A stretch of DNA of 64,000 nucleotides from Acidobacteriota bacterium (GTDB lineage: Bacteria; Acidobacteriota; Thermoanaerobaculia; Multivoradales; Multivoraceae): contig JAPOWR010000001.1 of the NCBI GenBank assembly GCA_026707545.1, positions 620,001-684,000 of the forward strand, given 5' to 3'. The notes beneath the pieces were generated by a model. It was not told the DNA's origin and made no database searches. It saw only the letters and a program-made list of their open reading frames with translations. Positions 9,182-16,520 of this stretch are shown piece after piece (positions within the stretch are counted from its first letter, which is position 1; each line of letters starts with the position of its first letter). A program made the position numbers and the translations under genes.

Positions 9182-10585
9182 TCAGCGGGTCAGAATCCCC
9201 AGCGGCGGCGCCCCGTCGGGGCTCTCGAAGTCCACGTCGAGCAGCATCGCGATGAGGTCGGCGATGTCGGTCAGCCCCATGCGGTGAACGGTGCGGCCGG
9301 CTTCGAAGCCGGCGCCCCAGCCGACGAAGCCGGTCAGAATCTCTGGGAAGTCGGTAGGGAAGTGGCCGTGGGCGCCGCCGTCGGTGGGTCGGATGGCGTC
9401 GCCGGAGGCGTCAGACCCGAAACTGACGCCAAGGTTTCCGGCTAGGGCGAGGCGGGCCTCGGGGGCGGCGCCCGCCTGGTCGAGTGCGTTGCGTTCCACG
9501 ACGCGGAACAGGCGGCGCACGGTCTCGGGCAGATCGGCCAGGATGCTCCGGACCGCGCTCATGGCTTCGGCGTCGGCCTCGTCGCGCAGGTGCAGGAAGG
9601 CCGCGCCGCCCGCCGGGTGGAAGGTGGCCCGCCACTCGCCGCGATCGGCCTCGGTACCGTGCAGGCCGGCTTCGGCGAGCCAGACGTTCGGCATGAGCTG
9701 GGTGTGGAGATCGACGAAGCCGTGGTCGCCGGTGACGACGAAGGCCGTGCGTTCGAGGATGCCGGCGCGTTCGGCGGCATCGCGGACGGCGCCGACGGCC
9801 CGGTCGGCCGCGGCGACCGCGCGCCGGGCGCGATCCGATTCACGGCCATGGGCGTGCTGGGCGGAATCTGTCGTGATCAGGTGGAGCGCGATGAGAGCCG
9901 GCCGGTGGGTTTCCAGGACGTACGCGGCCATGGCGCCCGTCGTGTCGTCACGGGTGATGTAGGCGGCGCCGTAGTTGCGCAGGTTGAGCCGGCCGGTGGC
10001 CTCGCGCTCGAGCTCCTGCCACAGGCCTGGAGTCGTGCCCTCGCGCATAGGGGCCAGGCGGTCGCTGTTCGGGTCGAGGGAGTAGGTCTCGGGCACGAAG
10101 CGGTCGATCGGAGCACCGACGGTGACCGGCCACGAGATCGCGGCGGTCTGCCTACCGGCAGCGCGCACAGCGTCCCAGAGCGTGTCGACCTGAATCGAGG
10201 ACTCGAACCAGTACCACTCGCCGGTCTGTCCCTCCGGTTCGAACGGCCGGTTGTAGTAGACGCCGTGGCGTGCCGGCAACGCGCCAGTGACGATCGTCGT
10301 GTGCGACGGATAAGTGACCGTCGGGAACACTCCGCGCACGCCCTCGGCGTGCGCGCCGTCGCGTGCCATCTGCTGGATGTTCGGCGCCGGCCAGGGGGAG
10401 CCCGGGAGGTAGAAGTCCGGCCGGAAGCCGTCGACGGAGACGAGCACGACGTGATCCGCTCGCGGCTCCGCCTGCGCGGTCAGTGGACCGGAAGCCAGGA
10501 GGAGACCGCAGAGGACGGCGCCGGTGACGGCGGGAAGACTCGGCAGCCCGCGCCGGAGACTGCCGTTCGCGGATAGCGGCCTCAT
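9182..10585 (-). CDS. Secreted alkaline phosphatase-superfamily phosphodiesterase (nucleotide pyrophosphatase-like)
   Basis: 467 residues with a signal peptide ending near LTAQA. The fold is that of type I phosphodiesterase/nucleotide pyrophosphatases: metal Asp52 in VVLVSVDGFRPDF, the nucleophile Thr91 in FPTVTYPSHTT, later metal ligands in TTDSAQHAHG and VVTGDHGFVDLH. The enzyme should hydrolyse phosphodiester or pyrophosphate bonds in the periplasm or outside the cell; the substrate is unknown. It lies ten bases downstream of the R2lox gene and converges with the NorD-type gene with one base between the two stop codons. Confidence 0.85.
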   Translation of the reverse strand: MRPLSANGSLRRGLPSLPAVTGAVLCGLLLASGPLTAQAEPRADHVVLVSVDGFRPDFYLPGSPWPAPNIQQMARDGAHAEGVRGVFPTVTYPSHTTIVTGALPARHGVYYNRPFEPEGQTGEWYWFESSIQVDTLWDAVRAAGRQTAAISWPVTVGAPIDRFVPETYSLDPNSDRLAPMREGTTPGLWQELEREATGRLNLRNYGAAYITRDDTTGAMAAYVLETHRPALIALHLITTDSAQHAHGRESDRARRAVAAADRAVGAVRDAAERAGILERTAFVVTGDHGFVDLHTQLMPNVWLAEAGLHGTEADRGEWRATFHPAGGAAFLHLRDEADAEAMSAVRSILADLPETVRRLFRVVERNALDQAGAAPEARLALAGNLGVSFGSDASGDAIRPTDGGAHGHFPTDFPEILTGFVGWGAGFEAGRTVHRMGLTDIADLIAMLLDVDFESPDGAPPLGILTR

Positions 10586-10595
10586 CTCAGAGGCC

Positions 10596-11423
10596 CTACA
10601 CCGCGGCGGCGAGCCGGCCGTCGTAGATGCTCTGCCGCATCTCTTCGAGCTTGTCGAGGTAGAGCTGCCGGTACTCGTCGTAGTCGAGGTCGAACGGGGC
10701 CTGACCGCGCTCGAAGCCGGCGAAGGTCTGGTTCGGACCGTCCTCGGCGAACGGTCGCATCGCCTCGACCTGCGCCTCGAACTGGTCGACGAGGTGCGGA
10801 TGCTCGGCGAGCAGCCCCTGCAGAACGTACACGCCGAACCCTATGTGGCGGGCCTCGTCGCGCTGGATCAGACGGATGCCGCGGTTGAGCGCGGGCAACT
10901 TGCCCGTGCGCTCGAAGATCTTGTAGTAGATCGGGTAGCTGGCTTCCGCGCCCACGCCCTCGACGTAGAAGTGGTACAGCATGATGGCGCGCAGCAGCGC
11001 CTCCGGGCTGTCGTCCTCGAACAGCGCACGCATCGTCGCCGGCAGCCGCGTCGAGAACATGTCGCCGTGAAGATCCGGGTAGGGGATGTCGACCCCGAAG
11101 CGGCCCGGCAGCGCCTCGATCAGCCAGGTCTCGAAGAACTGGACGTGACGGGCCTCCTCGTACATCTGTGCCGTGACGTACATCTCGTCTTCCAGCCGGC
11201 CGTCCTGCCGGAAGCGGAACTGGAGCGGCGCGAGTTCGTGGGTCACGCCGCGCTCGCCGACCCGGAAGCCGGAGATCAGGCGGATCAGCAGCTTCCGCTC
11301 GTCGTCCGAGAAGGACATCCAGTCGGACCGCTCCTTCGAGAAGTCGATGTCGACGGGGTTCCAGGAACGCTCGTGGGAAGCGGTGAAGAGTCGTATTGGC
11401 AGCGACGAGCTGTCGAACGGCAT
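10596..11423 (-). CDS. R2-like ligand-binding oxidase (Mn/Fe R2lox)
   Basis: 275 residues; AAGGAGGT precedes the ATG at 11423. The ferritin-like diiron ligand pattern of R2lox is complete: Glu57 in GERGV, Glu90 and His93 in EEARH, Glu155 in YVEG, Glu190 and His193 in DEARH. The two residues that form the family's unusual Tyr-Val ether cross-link are also present, Val60 three residues after Glu57 and Tyr150 five before Glu155. Characterised members assemble a Mn/Fe cofactor, bind a long-chain fatty acid and are not ribonucleotide reductases. Their physiological reaction is unknown. The gene lies between a Tet-type exporter gene and a secreted phosphodiesterase gene on the same strand. Confidence 0.88.
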   Translation of the reverse strand: MPFDSSSLPIRLFTASHERSWNPVDIDFSKERSDWMSFSDDERKLLIRLISGFRVGERGVTHELAPLQFRFRQDGRLEDEMYVTAQMYEEARHVQFFETWLIEALPGRFGVDIPYPDLHGDMFSTRLPATMRALFEDDSPEALLRAIMLYHFYVEGVGAEASYPIYYKIFERTGKLPALNRGIRLIQRDEARHIGFGVYVLQGLLAEHPHLVDQFEAQVEAMRPFAEDGPNQTFAGFERGQAPFDLDYDEYRQLYLDKLEEMRQSIYDGRLAAAV

Positions 11424-11475
11424 GGCGAACCTCCTTGAGGAGTCGATTCTAGCCGTACCGACAGCGCCGGAGGCG

Positions 11476-12708
11476 TCAGTGTCGACGGAACGCCCGGACC
11501 AGCAGCAGCATGGCGACCGCCATGAGCAGCGATCCGGCCAGAAGGGGCGCGCCGGGCAACTCGAACGGAGCGGCGTCGGAGGTGAAGTAGCCGAACACGC
11601 CGCTGGTGAAGACGAGCGGCGCCGCGATCGCCGACAGGCTCATCAGCGACGTCAGGGCACCCTGGATCTTCCCCTGCTCGGTGGGCTTCACCGTTCCCGC
11701 GATGATTGCCTGGACCGCCGGTCCGGCGATGCCCCCCAGCGATCCCGCGAAGATCACGGCGATGAGGACGGGGCCGTTCGGCGCGAGGCCGTAGCCGGCG
11801 AAGGCCAGCGTTCCGATGCCGAAGCCGACCAGCACCGCCCGGCGCTCGCCCAGCCAGGTGACCGCTGGCCGCACCAGGAAACCCTGGACCAGCGCCGCTG
11901 CGACGCCGACGGCAGCCAGGGCCAGACCGTTCTGGAACTCGTTCCAGCCGTAGCGATAGCTGGTGTAGAGCACCCACGACGTCTCCAGGCCGCGTTGCGC
12001 GAGCGCCAGCAGCAGAAAGGCGATCGCCAGGCTGGCGACCAGGGGGTAGGTGCGGAGGTGCACGATGCTCGACACCGGATTCGCCTTGCGGAGTGAGAAG
12101 GCGCTCCGGTTCTCCGGCGCCAGCGACTCCGGCAGCACGAGGAAGCCGTAGAGCGAGTTCAGGAGGCAGAGACCGGCCGCGGCGAAGAAGGGCAGCCGCA
12201 GGTCGATGCCGCCGAGCAGGCCGCCGAAGATCGGTCCGAGGATGAAACCGACGCCGAAGGCGACGTTGACCAGCCCGTAGTTCCGGGCCCGGGTCTCCGG
12301 CGTCGAGATGTCGGCGATGTAGGCGTTCGCCGTCGTGATGCTGGCGCCCATCACCCCGGCGACGATCCGGCCCGCGAACAGCCAGCCGAGCGATGGCGCG
12401 AAGCCCATGATCACGTAGTCCACGCCCAGGCCGAACATGGAGAGCAGCAGGATGCGCCGGCGGCCGAAGCGATCGGAAAGCGCGCCGAGGATCGGCGCGC
12501 AGACGAACTGCGCCACGGCGTAGCAGGCGGCGATCGCGCCCACGGCTACGGCGGCGGCTGACGTGTCGCCGCCCCTGAACTGCTCGACGAGTTCGGGGAA
12601 GACGGGAATGATGAGCCCGACGCCGAGCATGTCGAGCAGGATCACGGCGAAGATGAATCCGACGCCGGCCTGACGGCGGGAAGGCGCTTGAGGATTCGGG
12701 GTCGTCAT
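11476..12708 (-). CDS. Tet-type MFS drug exporter
   Basis: 410 residues with 12 predicted membrane helices. MFS motif A is GALSDRFGRRRILLLS. The region AYIADISTPETRARNYGLVN followed by GVGFILGPIFGGLLGG closely follows the TetA-type (TCR/Tet) subfamily, including the equivalent of the YIAD block. Members are proton antiporters that export tetracyclines or other hydrophobic compounds. Substrate specificity is not readable here, and resistance should not be assumed. There is no TetR-type regulator next to it. It heads a minus-strand series with the R2lox and phosphodiesterase genes, 52 bases upstream of the former, and diverges from the small lipoprotein gene at 12773. Confidence 0.82.
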   Translation of the reverse strand: MTTPNPQAPSRRQAGVGFIFAVILLDMLGVGLIIPVFPELVEQFRGGDTSAAAVAVGAIAACYAVAQFVCAPILGALSDRFGRRRILLLSMFGLGVDYVIMGFAPSLGWLFAGRIVAGVMGASITTANAYIADISTPETRARNYGLVNVAFGVGFILGPIFGGLLGGIDLRLPFFAAAGLCLLNSLYGFLVLPESLAPENRSAFSLRKANPVSSIVHLRTYPLVASLAIAFLLLALAQRGLETSWVLYTSYRYGWNEFQNGLALAAVGVAAALVQGFLVRPAVTWLGERRAVLVGFGIGTLAFAGYGLAPNGPVLIAVIFAGSLGGIAGPAVQAIIAGTVKPTEQGKIQGALTSLMSLSAIAAPLVFTSGVFGYFTSDAAPFELPGAPLLAGSLLMAVAMLLLVRAFRRH

Positions 12709-12772
12709 CGTTCGGATGGGTGGCTGGCCGTGAAGCAGTTTCTTACGTCGTCGGAGGCGCTAGAGTTACACC

Positions 12773-13219
12773 GTGGCTAGCACGTCTGCATCGGACCGGG
12801 GGGGCGCCCTCTGCGTGCTCGTCGTGGCCGGCGTGTCTCTTGGGTGCGCCGAGCCGGTTCCCGAACCGAACGAGAAGAGTCTGCGGGCTTCCTTCATTGC
12901 GCAGATCGAATCGATCGACCTGGTGAAGGACCTCGAGGTTTACGGCAGCGAGATCCACTTCGCCCGCCCCGACGGCTCGGGTGCCGATGTCGACTGGAGG
13001 GTCCGCATCGACTCGCTGGAGGTCGGACCCTGGGCCGGCCCCGAGGCCGAGTTGGCCGGCCACGTCGTGTCGAGGTGGAGCGTCGCCGGACGCCCCGTGT
13101 CGGTCGAGATCGGCCCGGATGGCCTGGTCACCGACATGCCGTTCTTCGTGCTCGACGCCGGTCTGGCGCCGGAGTGCTGGGCGTTCTGGGACGAGGAGGC
13201 GAAGGCCTGGGGCTGGTGA
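12773..13219 (+). CDS. Small lipoprotein of unknown function
   Basis: 148 residues from a GTG at 12773. The N-terminus has a hydrophobic stretch ending in a lipobox VSLGC, so the protein is probably lipidated after Cys. The mature part is acidic with alternating strands (IDLVKDLEVYGSEIHF, DVDWRVRIDSLEV). I do not recognise the family. It is followed 70 bases later by another exported protein with its own ribosome site, so the two may or may not be cotranscribed. The divergent 64-base region upstream is shared with the MFS gene. Confidence 0.6.
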   Translation: MASTSASDRGGALCVLVVAGVSLGCAEPVPEPNEKSLRASFIAQIESIDLVKDLEVYGSEIHFARPDGSGADVDWRVRIDSLEVGPWAGPEAELAGHVVSRWSVAGRPVSVEIGPDGLVTDMPFFVLDAGLAPECWAFWDEEAKAWGW

Positions 13220-13289
13220 ACCCGGGTGCTGCAGTGCGGCGGCTATGATCGCGGTACGCCAATGACACGCCGGTAGGAGGGCTAGGCCC

Positions 13290-14381
13290 ATGAGAAGGCA
13301 TGAGCGCTTGAACGTCGGATCGACAGTGGCCGTGGCCGTTGCACTGCTGGCTTTTGCCGGAGCGGGTTCCACGGCCGCAGCGGGCAACAACACCAACAAC
13401 ACGGCCGCGGACGCCGACTGGACGATTCCGCGCACCTCCTACGGCCATCCCGACCTCCAGGGCGTGTGGGCCAACAACAACGGGACTCCGTTGCAGCGGC
13501 CGGCCGCCTGGGCGGGCAAGGAGCGCCTGACGGACGAGGAGTTCCAGGAACTGATGGCGGCCGTCGCCGAGGCGACGAACCCGGGCGCGGACGCCCTGTT
13601 CGGCGACCAGCTCGTTCTGGCGGCGATCGAACGGACGAAGGCGACGTCCTACGACCCGACGACCGGCAACTACAACCAGTTCTGGATCGCGGACCGGTAC
13701 TTCACGAAGCGCACTTCGCTCGTCGTCGATCCGCCGGACGGGCTCATCCCGCCGTTCACGGAAGACGCGAAGAAGCGCCTCTGCAAGCGGGTGAAGCACC
13801 TGATGGAGCATCCGGCCGATTCCTGGCTCGACCGGCCGATTCCCGAGCGCTGCATCAGCTACGGCGCCCCCTTCATCTTCCCGGGCTACAACGGCTATCA
13901 CCAGATCTTCCAGAGCCCGGACCACGTCGTCATTCACCAGGAGATGATCCACGACGCGCGCGTCATTCGCCTGGACGACGAGTCCCTTCTCGACGACGAC
14001 GTGAGGCTCTGGAACGGTGACTCCCGCGGTCACTGGGACGGCGACACGCTGGTCGTCGAGACGACGAACTACTCGAAGAAGAACGACTTCATGGGCTCCT
14101 CGGAGCAGCTCACGATCACCGAGCGGTTCACCCTGACGGACGCGGAGACCCTGGAATGGGAGGTCACGGTGAACGACCCGGGGACGTGGACCAAGCCCTG
14201 GACGGCGTCGATTCCGCTCAAGCGGACAGAGGACGCGATCTACGAGTACGCATGCCACGAGGGCAACTACGGAATGGAGGGCATGCTCGCCGGCGCCCGC
14301 GCCCAGGAGGCCGCGAACAAGCCGAAGCAGCTCGATCCGGGCGTCGTGTTCCGCTATCCCGGTCTGGCCTGCGACTTCTGA
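13290..14381 (+). CDS. Secreted protein of unknown function with GHPDLQGVW motif
   Basis: 363 residues; GGAGGG lies about nine bases before the ATG at 13290. A cleavable signal peptide is followed by an Asn/Thr-rich linker and then RTSYGHPDLQGVWANNN, a motif I recognise from many uncharacterised exported proteins of Acidobacteriota and some Proteobacteria. Other blocks are PIPERCISYGAPF, PGYNGYHQIFQSPDHV, RGHWDGDTLVVETTNY and ERFTLTDAETLEWEV. The pattern suggests a beta-sandwich that binds a ligand, but no catalytic residues can be assigned. Three cysteines (in KRLCKRV, ERCISY and YACHEG) and a fourth at the C-terminus may form disulfides. No function is claimed. Confidence 0.72.
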   Translation: MRRHERLNVGSTVAVAVALLAFAGAGSTAAAGNNTNNTAADADWTIPRTSYGHPDLQGVWANNNGTPLQRPAAWAGKERLTDEEFQELMAAVAEATNPGADALFGDQLVLAAIERTKATSYDPTTGNYNQFWIADRYFTKRTSLVVDPPDGLIPPFTEDAKKRLCKRVKHLMEHPADSWLDRPIPERCISYGAPFIFPGYNGYHQIFQSPDHVVIHQEMIHDARVIRLDDESLLDDDVRLWNGDSRGHWDGDTLVVETTNYSKKNDFMGSSEQLTITERFTLTDAETLEWEVTVNDPGTWTKPWTASIPLKRTEDAIYEYACHEGNYGMEGMLAGARAQEAANKPKQLDPGVVFRYPGLACDF

Positions 14382-14405
14382 TCGGTCCTCGCGATTCGCG
14401 GTGAT

Positions 14406-14534
14406 TCAACGGATCACCTGAACCTCGATTCCCTCCAGCTCGACTCGCAGCCACGACCAGTCGGTGGTGAGGACCTGCAACTTGAAGTACGCCGCGGTAG
14501 CGAGGGAATGGTAGACAGACTGCTGCCTACCAGA
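14406..14534 (-). pseudogene. Possible gene remnant (43 open codons without a start)
   Basis: Between an in-frame TGA at 14535-14537 and the TGA at 14406-14408, the minus strand has 43 open codons with a protein-like composition (AAYFKLQVL, then a Trp-rich stretch and LEGIEVQVIR) but no ATG, GTG or TTG. It looks like the C-terminal tail of a lost gene rather than a functional product. Chance openness in GC-rich DNA is an equal possibility. No other feature was seen between 14382 and 14551. Confidence 0.2.
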
Positions 14535-14551
14535 TCACGCGAGGACTCCGG

Positions 14552-14716
14552 TCAGGCGCAGAGGTCGATGACGAAGAGGGGCAGAGGCGCCCCGCCGAAT
14601 AGCGTGCCGAGCGAAACGTACTGCACGGCAGTGCACTCATCGAATAGCACCACGACGGCGCCGAGGCCGGCACTCAGTACCAGAGTAACGAGGGCTGTAG
14701 AGAGAGTCCGAGTCAC
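14552..14716 (-). CDS. Candidate small secreted Cys-bracketed peptide (peptide 3)
   Basis: 54 residues from GTG at 14716. AAAGGAG eight bases upstream is a strong ribosome site. The N-terminus (MTRTLSTALVTLVLSAGLG) is a signal-peptide or membrane-anchor-like hydrophobic segment. The C-terminal part starts at DECTAVQ and ends in VIDLCA, so a 24-residue hydrophobic, Gly/Leu-rich module is bracketed by two cysteines, the last one residue from the C-terminus. This is the same design as the two larger peptides encoded upstream. It lies 38 bases after the peptide 2 gene and is the last gene of the ABC/RND locus. I do not know a named family for it. A structural or cargo peptide of the export system is inference. 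Confidence 0.5.
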   Translation of the reverse strand: MTRTLSTALVTLVLSAGLGAVVVLFDECTAVQYVSLGTLFGGAPLPLFVIDLCA

Positions 14717-14754
14717 GATCGTTGCTCCTTTCTTCTTGGGATCGGTAGAACCGG

Positions 14755-15051
14755 CTACACGCAGATGGTCAGGCTGTGCGTGGTAAGGACCATCCCGACG
14801 CGGATCAGTGTTGGGTTGCTAGTAGCGCTTCCGGCGGCAGTGAGGATCGCGCCGGCGACCGAGTTGACCCTGCAGCTGTGGCTGCGGGCTCCTCCAAGGG
14901 CGCTTGTCAGGTCGGTGACCGTGTGCTGGTTGGGGCGGTCGTGGCCGTTGATGGTCGTAGGGGCCGCCGTCGCCGCGTCGGGCGGTTCGGCGAGGGAAAC
15001 ACCGACGCTCAACACCATGGCGAGCAGTGCAACAGGCAGGGCTTTTCTCAT
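14755..15051 (-). CDS. Candidate small secreted Cys-bracketed peptide (peptide 2)
   Basis: 98 residues from ATG at 15051, with AAAGGA about ten bases upstream. The N-terminus is a typical Sec signal, MRKALPVALLAMVLSVGVSLA, followed by EPP as in peptide 1. A polar Asn/His/Pro/Thr linker leads to VTDLTSALGGARS, which resembles a double-glycine processing motif. The remaining C-terminal module is hydrophobic and enclosed by two cysteines separated by 36 residues, the second one residue from the end (LTICV). Peptide 1 has the same arrangement with 37 residues between the cysteines. The gene sits directly downstream of permease B. No database family is known to me; a secreted disulfide-closed peptide is the likeliest reading. 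Confidence 0.6.
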   Translation of the reverse strand: MRKALPVALLAMVLSVGVSLAEPPDAATAAPTTINGHDRPNQHTVTDLTSALGGARSHSCRVNSVAGAILTAAGSATSNPTLIRVGMVLTTHSLTICV

Positions 15052-15120
15052 GTCGATGGGGTCCTTTCGGTTGTCGACGATTGGGAAGTCGGGCGGTGCA
15101 GGCGGCTGTTGGGCCGTTCT

Positions 15121-15150
15121 CCGCCCATCTATGGACTAGGACGGAATTCG
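15121..15150 (-). repeat. Copy 1 of a short element upstream of the peptide genes
   Basis: On the coding strand this reads AATTCCGTCCTAGTCC then ATAGATGGGCGG. It lies 70-100 bases before the peptide 2 start and just after the end of permease B. Two close relatives lie before peptide 1, at 16418-16441 and 16371-16396. Shared positions are TTCCGTC, a GTC about five bases later, ATAG and GGCGG. It may be an operator, promoter element or RNA-processing site. Confidence 0.5.
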
Positions 15151-15169
15151 TGCAGCGGGCTTCGTCGGC

Positions 15170-15853
15170 TCAGGCGCCGAGCATCCGCTCTCGGCGTTCC
15201 GCGCGGGCGAAGGTGAGCGCGACGATGGCCGCGATGACGAGCGCGATGCCGATGCGGTTCTGGACGGCCATCGCGAGAAGCTGATCCTCGTCGGCGCCTT
15301 GGACGGTCAGAGGATTCCAGCACGGCAAGCTGCGGCGGCCAGTCGGTGCCATGTACCAGTTCAGAACGAGCAAAGCCATCGTTGCCATGCCACCGGCGGT
15401 TTCGCTGCGGAACAAGGTGGCGAAGCCCATCGCTGCAACCAGGTGGAAGGCAGCGCACTGACCCGCGCCGTAGAGGGTCGGGACGATTGGAAAGGGCGTG
15501 AAGAAAGTGAACGTAGCCGCCGCCATCAGGCCCAGACTGACCAGCAGCATGAGGCCGGCGGCGGTGAGCTTCCCCAGCCAGACCCGATGGGCGCCTCCAG
15601 GTACCGTATAGGCGATCTCGAGCGTGCGCTGGTCCATTTCGCCGGCGATGATCCGACCGCCGAGGAACGCGGCCAGGACTGCCAGGGGCAAGCCGATCAG
15701 AGTGTTCTGAGCGGCCGCCGGTTCGAAGCCGGGCCGGCTGCCGGTGATCAACAGCCCGGCCTGGATCGCCAGCCAGGCGAGCGGCGCCAGAGGCAGTAGC
15801 CAGTGTCGCGGTCCGGCCATCACGACCGCAGAAAGTCGGATCGGCGTGATCAT
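15170..15853 (-). CDS. ABC-2 type permease (permease B)
   Basis: 227 residues from ATG at 15853, chosen because it aligns exactly with the start of its paralogue permease A (MIT-x2-R-x-SAV). Six hydrophobic segments and the ABC-2 permease layout are visible. Long blocks are identical to permease A, including AYTVPGGAHRVWLGKL and LVAAMGFATLFRS, and both end in RAERRERML. It probably forms the membrane half of an ABC transporter using one of the two ATPases of the locus. No ATPase gene is adjacent to it. No clear ribosome site is seen. The upstream sequence GCCGGCATGATCAC repeats the junction where permease A overlaps the RND-ABC fusion gene, showing that the duplication carried that junction along. 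Confidence 0.8.
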   Translation of the reverse strand: MITPIRLSAVVMAGPRHWLLPLAPLAWLAIQAGLLITGSRPGFEPAAAQNTLIGLPLAVLAAFLGGRIIAGEMDQRTLEIAYTVPGGAHRVWLGKLTAAGLMLLVSLGLMAAATFTFFTPFPIVPTLYGAGQCAAFHLVAAMGFATLFRSETAGGMATMALLVLNWYMAPTGRRSLPCWNPLTVQGADEDQLLAMAVQNRIGIALVIAAIVALTFARAERRERMLGA

Positions 15854-15895
15854 GCCGGCTTGGTCACCGAGTTGCCGGGAAGGAGGACGATGAGC

Positions 15896-15937
15896 GGCCA
15901 CCGCTTGCCGGAGTGGAGTTCACGGCAAGCGGTGGCC
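15896..15937 (-). terminator. Perfect 15-bp stem-loop after peptide 1
   Basis: GGCCACCGCTTGCCG (15896-15910) is perfectly complementary to CGGCAAGCGGTGGCC (15923-15937), with a 12-base loop. It lies between the peptide 1 stop codon and the permease B start. There is no run of T after it on either strand, so it may act as a partial terminator or an mRNA-stabilising hairpin that sets the ratio of peptide 1 to permease B, rather than as a classical intrinsic terminator. Confidence 0.6.
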
Positions 15938-15964
15938 TCGTCGACTAGCCGGCGGCGGCTTCGT

Positions 15965-16264
15965 CTAGAGGGCGCAGACAAAGGGCGCGAGCCCGATCGT
16001 CACCTGGCCGGTAGCTATCAGAATGTGGTTCAGGCCTACCAGGCCGACAACCACGATGTCCCTACCAAGCGCCTGAACATGCTCGGTACAGGCCTCTCCT
16101 CGCCCGGTCACTGTCGCCATGTCCGTGTCCGTGAGCGGTTCAAGTCGACTGTCGTCGACGCCAGGCGCGTTGGACTCGGTGAACGCCATCGGCGGTTCTG
16201 CAAAGGCACCGCCAGCACTCAACGCAAGCGCTGCCACTGCGACGGGACAGATTCTCTTCAGCAT
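15965..16264 (-). CDS. Candidate small secreted Cys-bracketed peptide with bacteriocin-type leader motif (peptide 1)
   Basis: 99 residues from ATG at 16264. An upstream in-frame ATG at 16285 would place the strong AAAGGAG site inside the coding region, so the second ATG is preferred. The N-terminus MLKRICPVAVAALALSAGGAFAEPP is a Sec-type signal ending like that of peptide 2. An acidic linker leads to LEPLTDTDMATVTGRG, close to the L-S/T-D-x-E-h-x-x-V-S/T-G pattern of double-glycine leader peptides. The C-terminal module then runs from Cys in GEACTEH to Cys in APFVCAL, 37 residues apart, hydrophobic with many Val, Ile, Leu and Gly. A disulfide-closed, membrane-active or structural peptide is likely. 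No family is recognised. Confidence 0.62.
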   Translation of the reverse strand: MLKRICPVAVAALALSAGGAFAEPPMAFTESNAPGVDDSRLEPLTDTDMATVTGRGEACTEHVQALGRDIVVVGLVGLNHILIATGQVTIGLAPFVCAL

Positions 16265-16370
16265 GATTGACTCCTTTCGTTCCATAGGTTCACGTCACAG
16301 CCGATCCCGTTCCGGGGGGCTGGCGGGATTTGCCGGCGGGAAGGGGCCGCGGAAGAGGAGCGGCTCTCCT

Positions 16371-16396
16371 CCCGCCTATTGACTGAGACGGAAGAG
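16371..16396 (-). repeat. Copy 2 of the short element upstream of the peptide genes
   Basis: Coding strand: CTCTTCCGTCTCAGTC followed by AATAGGCGGG. It lies about 107-132 bases before the peptide 1 start, directly followed by a small GAGGAG/CTCCTC hairpin (16355-16371). The most divergent of the three copies at its left end, but TTCCGTC, GTC, ATAG and GGCGG are kept. Confidence 0.45.
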
Positions 16397-16417
16397 GCGC
16401 GGCTGTTTTCGCCTCGG

Positions 16418-16441
16418 CCGCCTATAGACCTAGACGGAATT
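16418..16441 (-). repeat. Copy 3 of the short element upstream of the peptide genes
   Basis: Coding strand: AATTCCGTCTAGGTC followed by TATAGGCGG. It lies 22 bases upstream of copy 2, in the 256-base gap (16265-16520) between permease A and peptide 1. That gap holds no gene, only these two elements, a GC-rich region and the peptide 1 ribosome site, which suggests a leader or internal promoter for the peptide gene. Confidence 0.5.
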
Positions 16442-16520
16442 GGGGCTCGGCTTGCGGCGAATCGACCTGAGCGGGGCTAGGTGGAGGTGGCTGCGTGTGA
16501 GATCGAAGGTGGACTGCGGT

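Noticed and set aside
11476..12708. Calling the MFS gene a tetracycline resistance determinant.
   Set aside because: The subfamily is right but there is no TetR-type regulator or mobile element, and the substrate cannot be read from sequence.
14508..14786. A 92-codon plus-strand frame over the peptide 3 gene.
   Set aside because: No ribosome site and no signal; the minus-strand peptide has a strong ribosome site and the same design as its neighbours.
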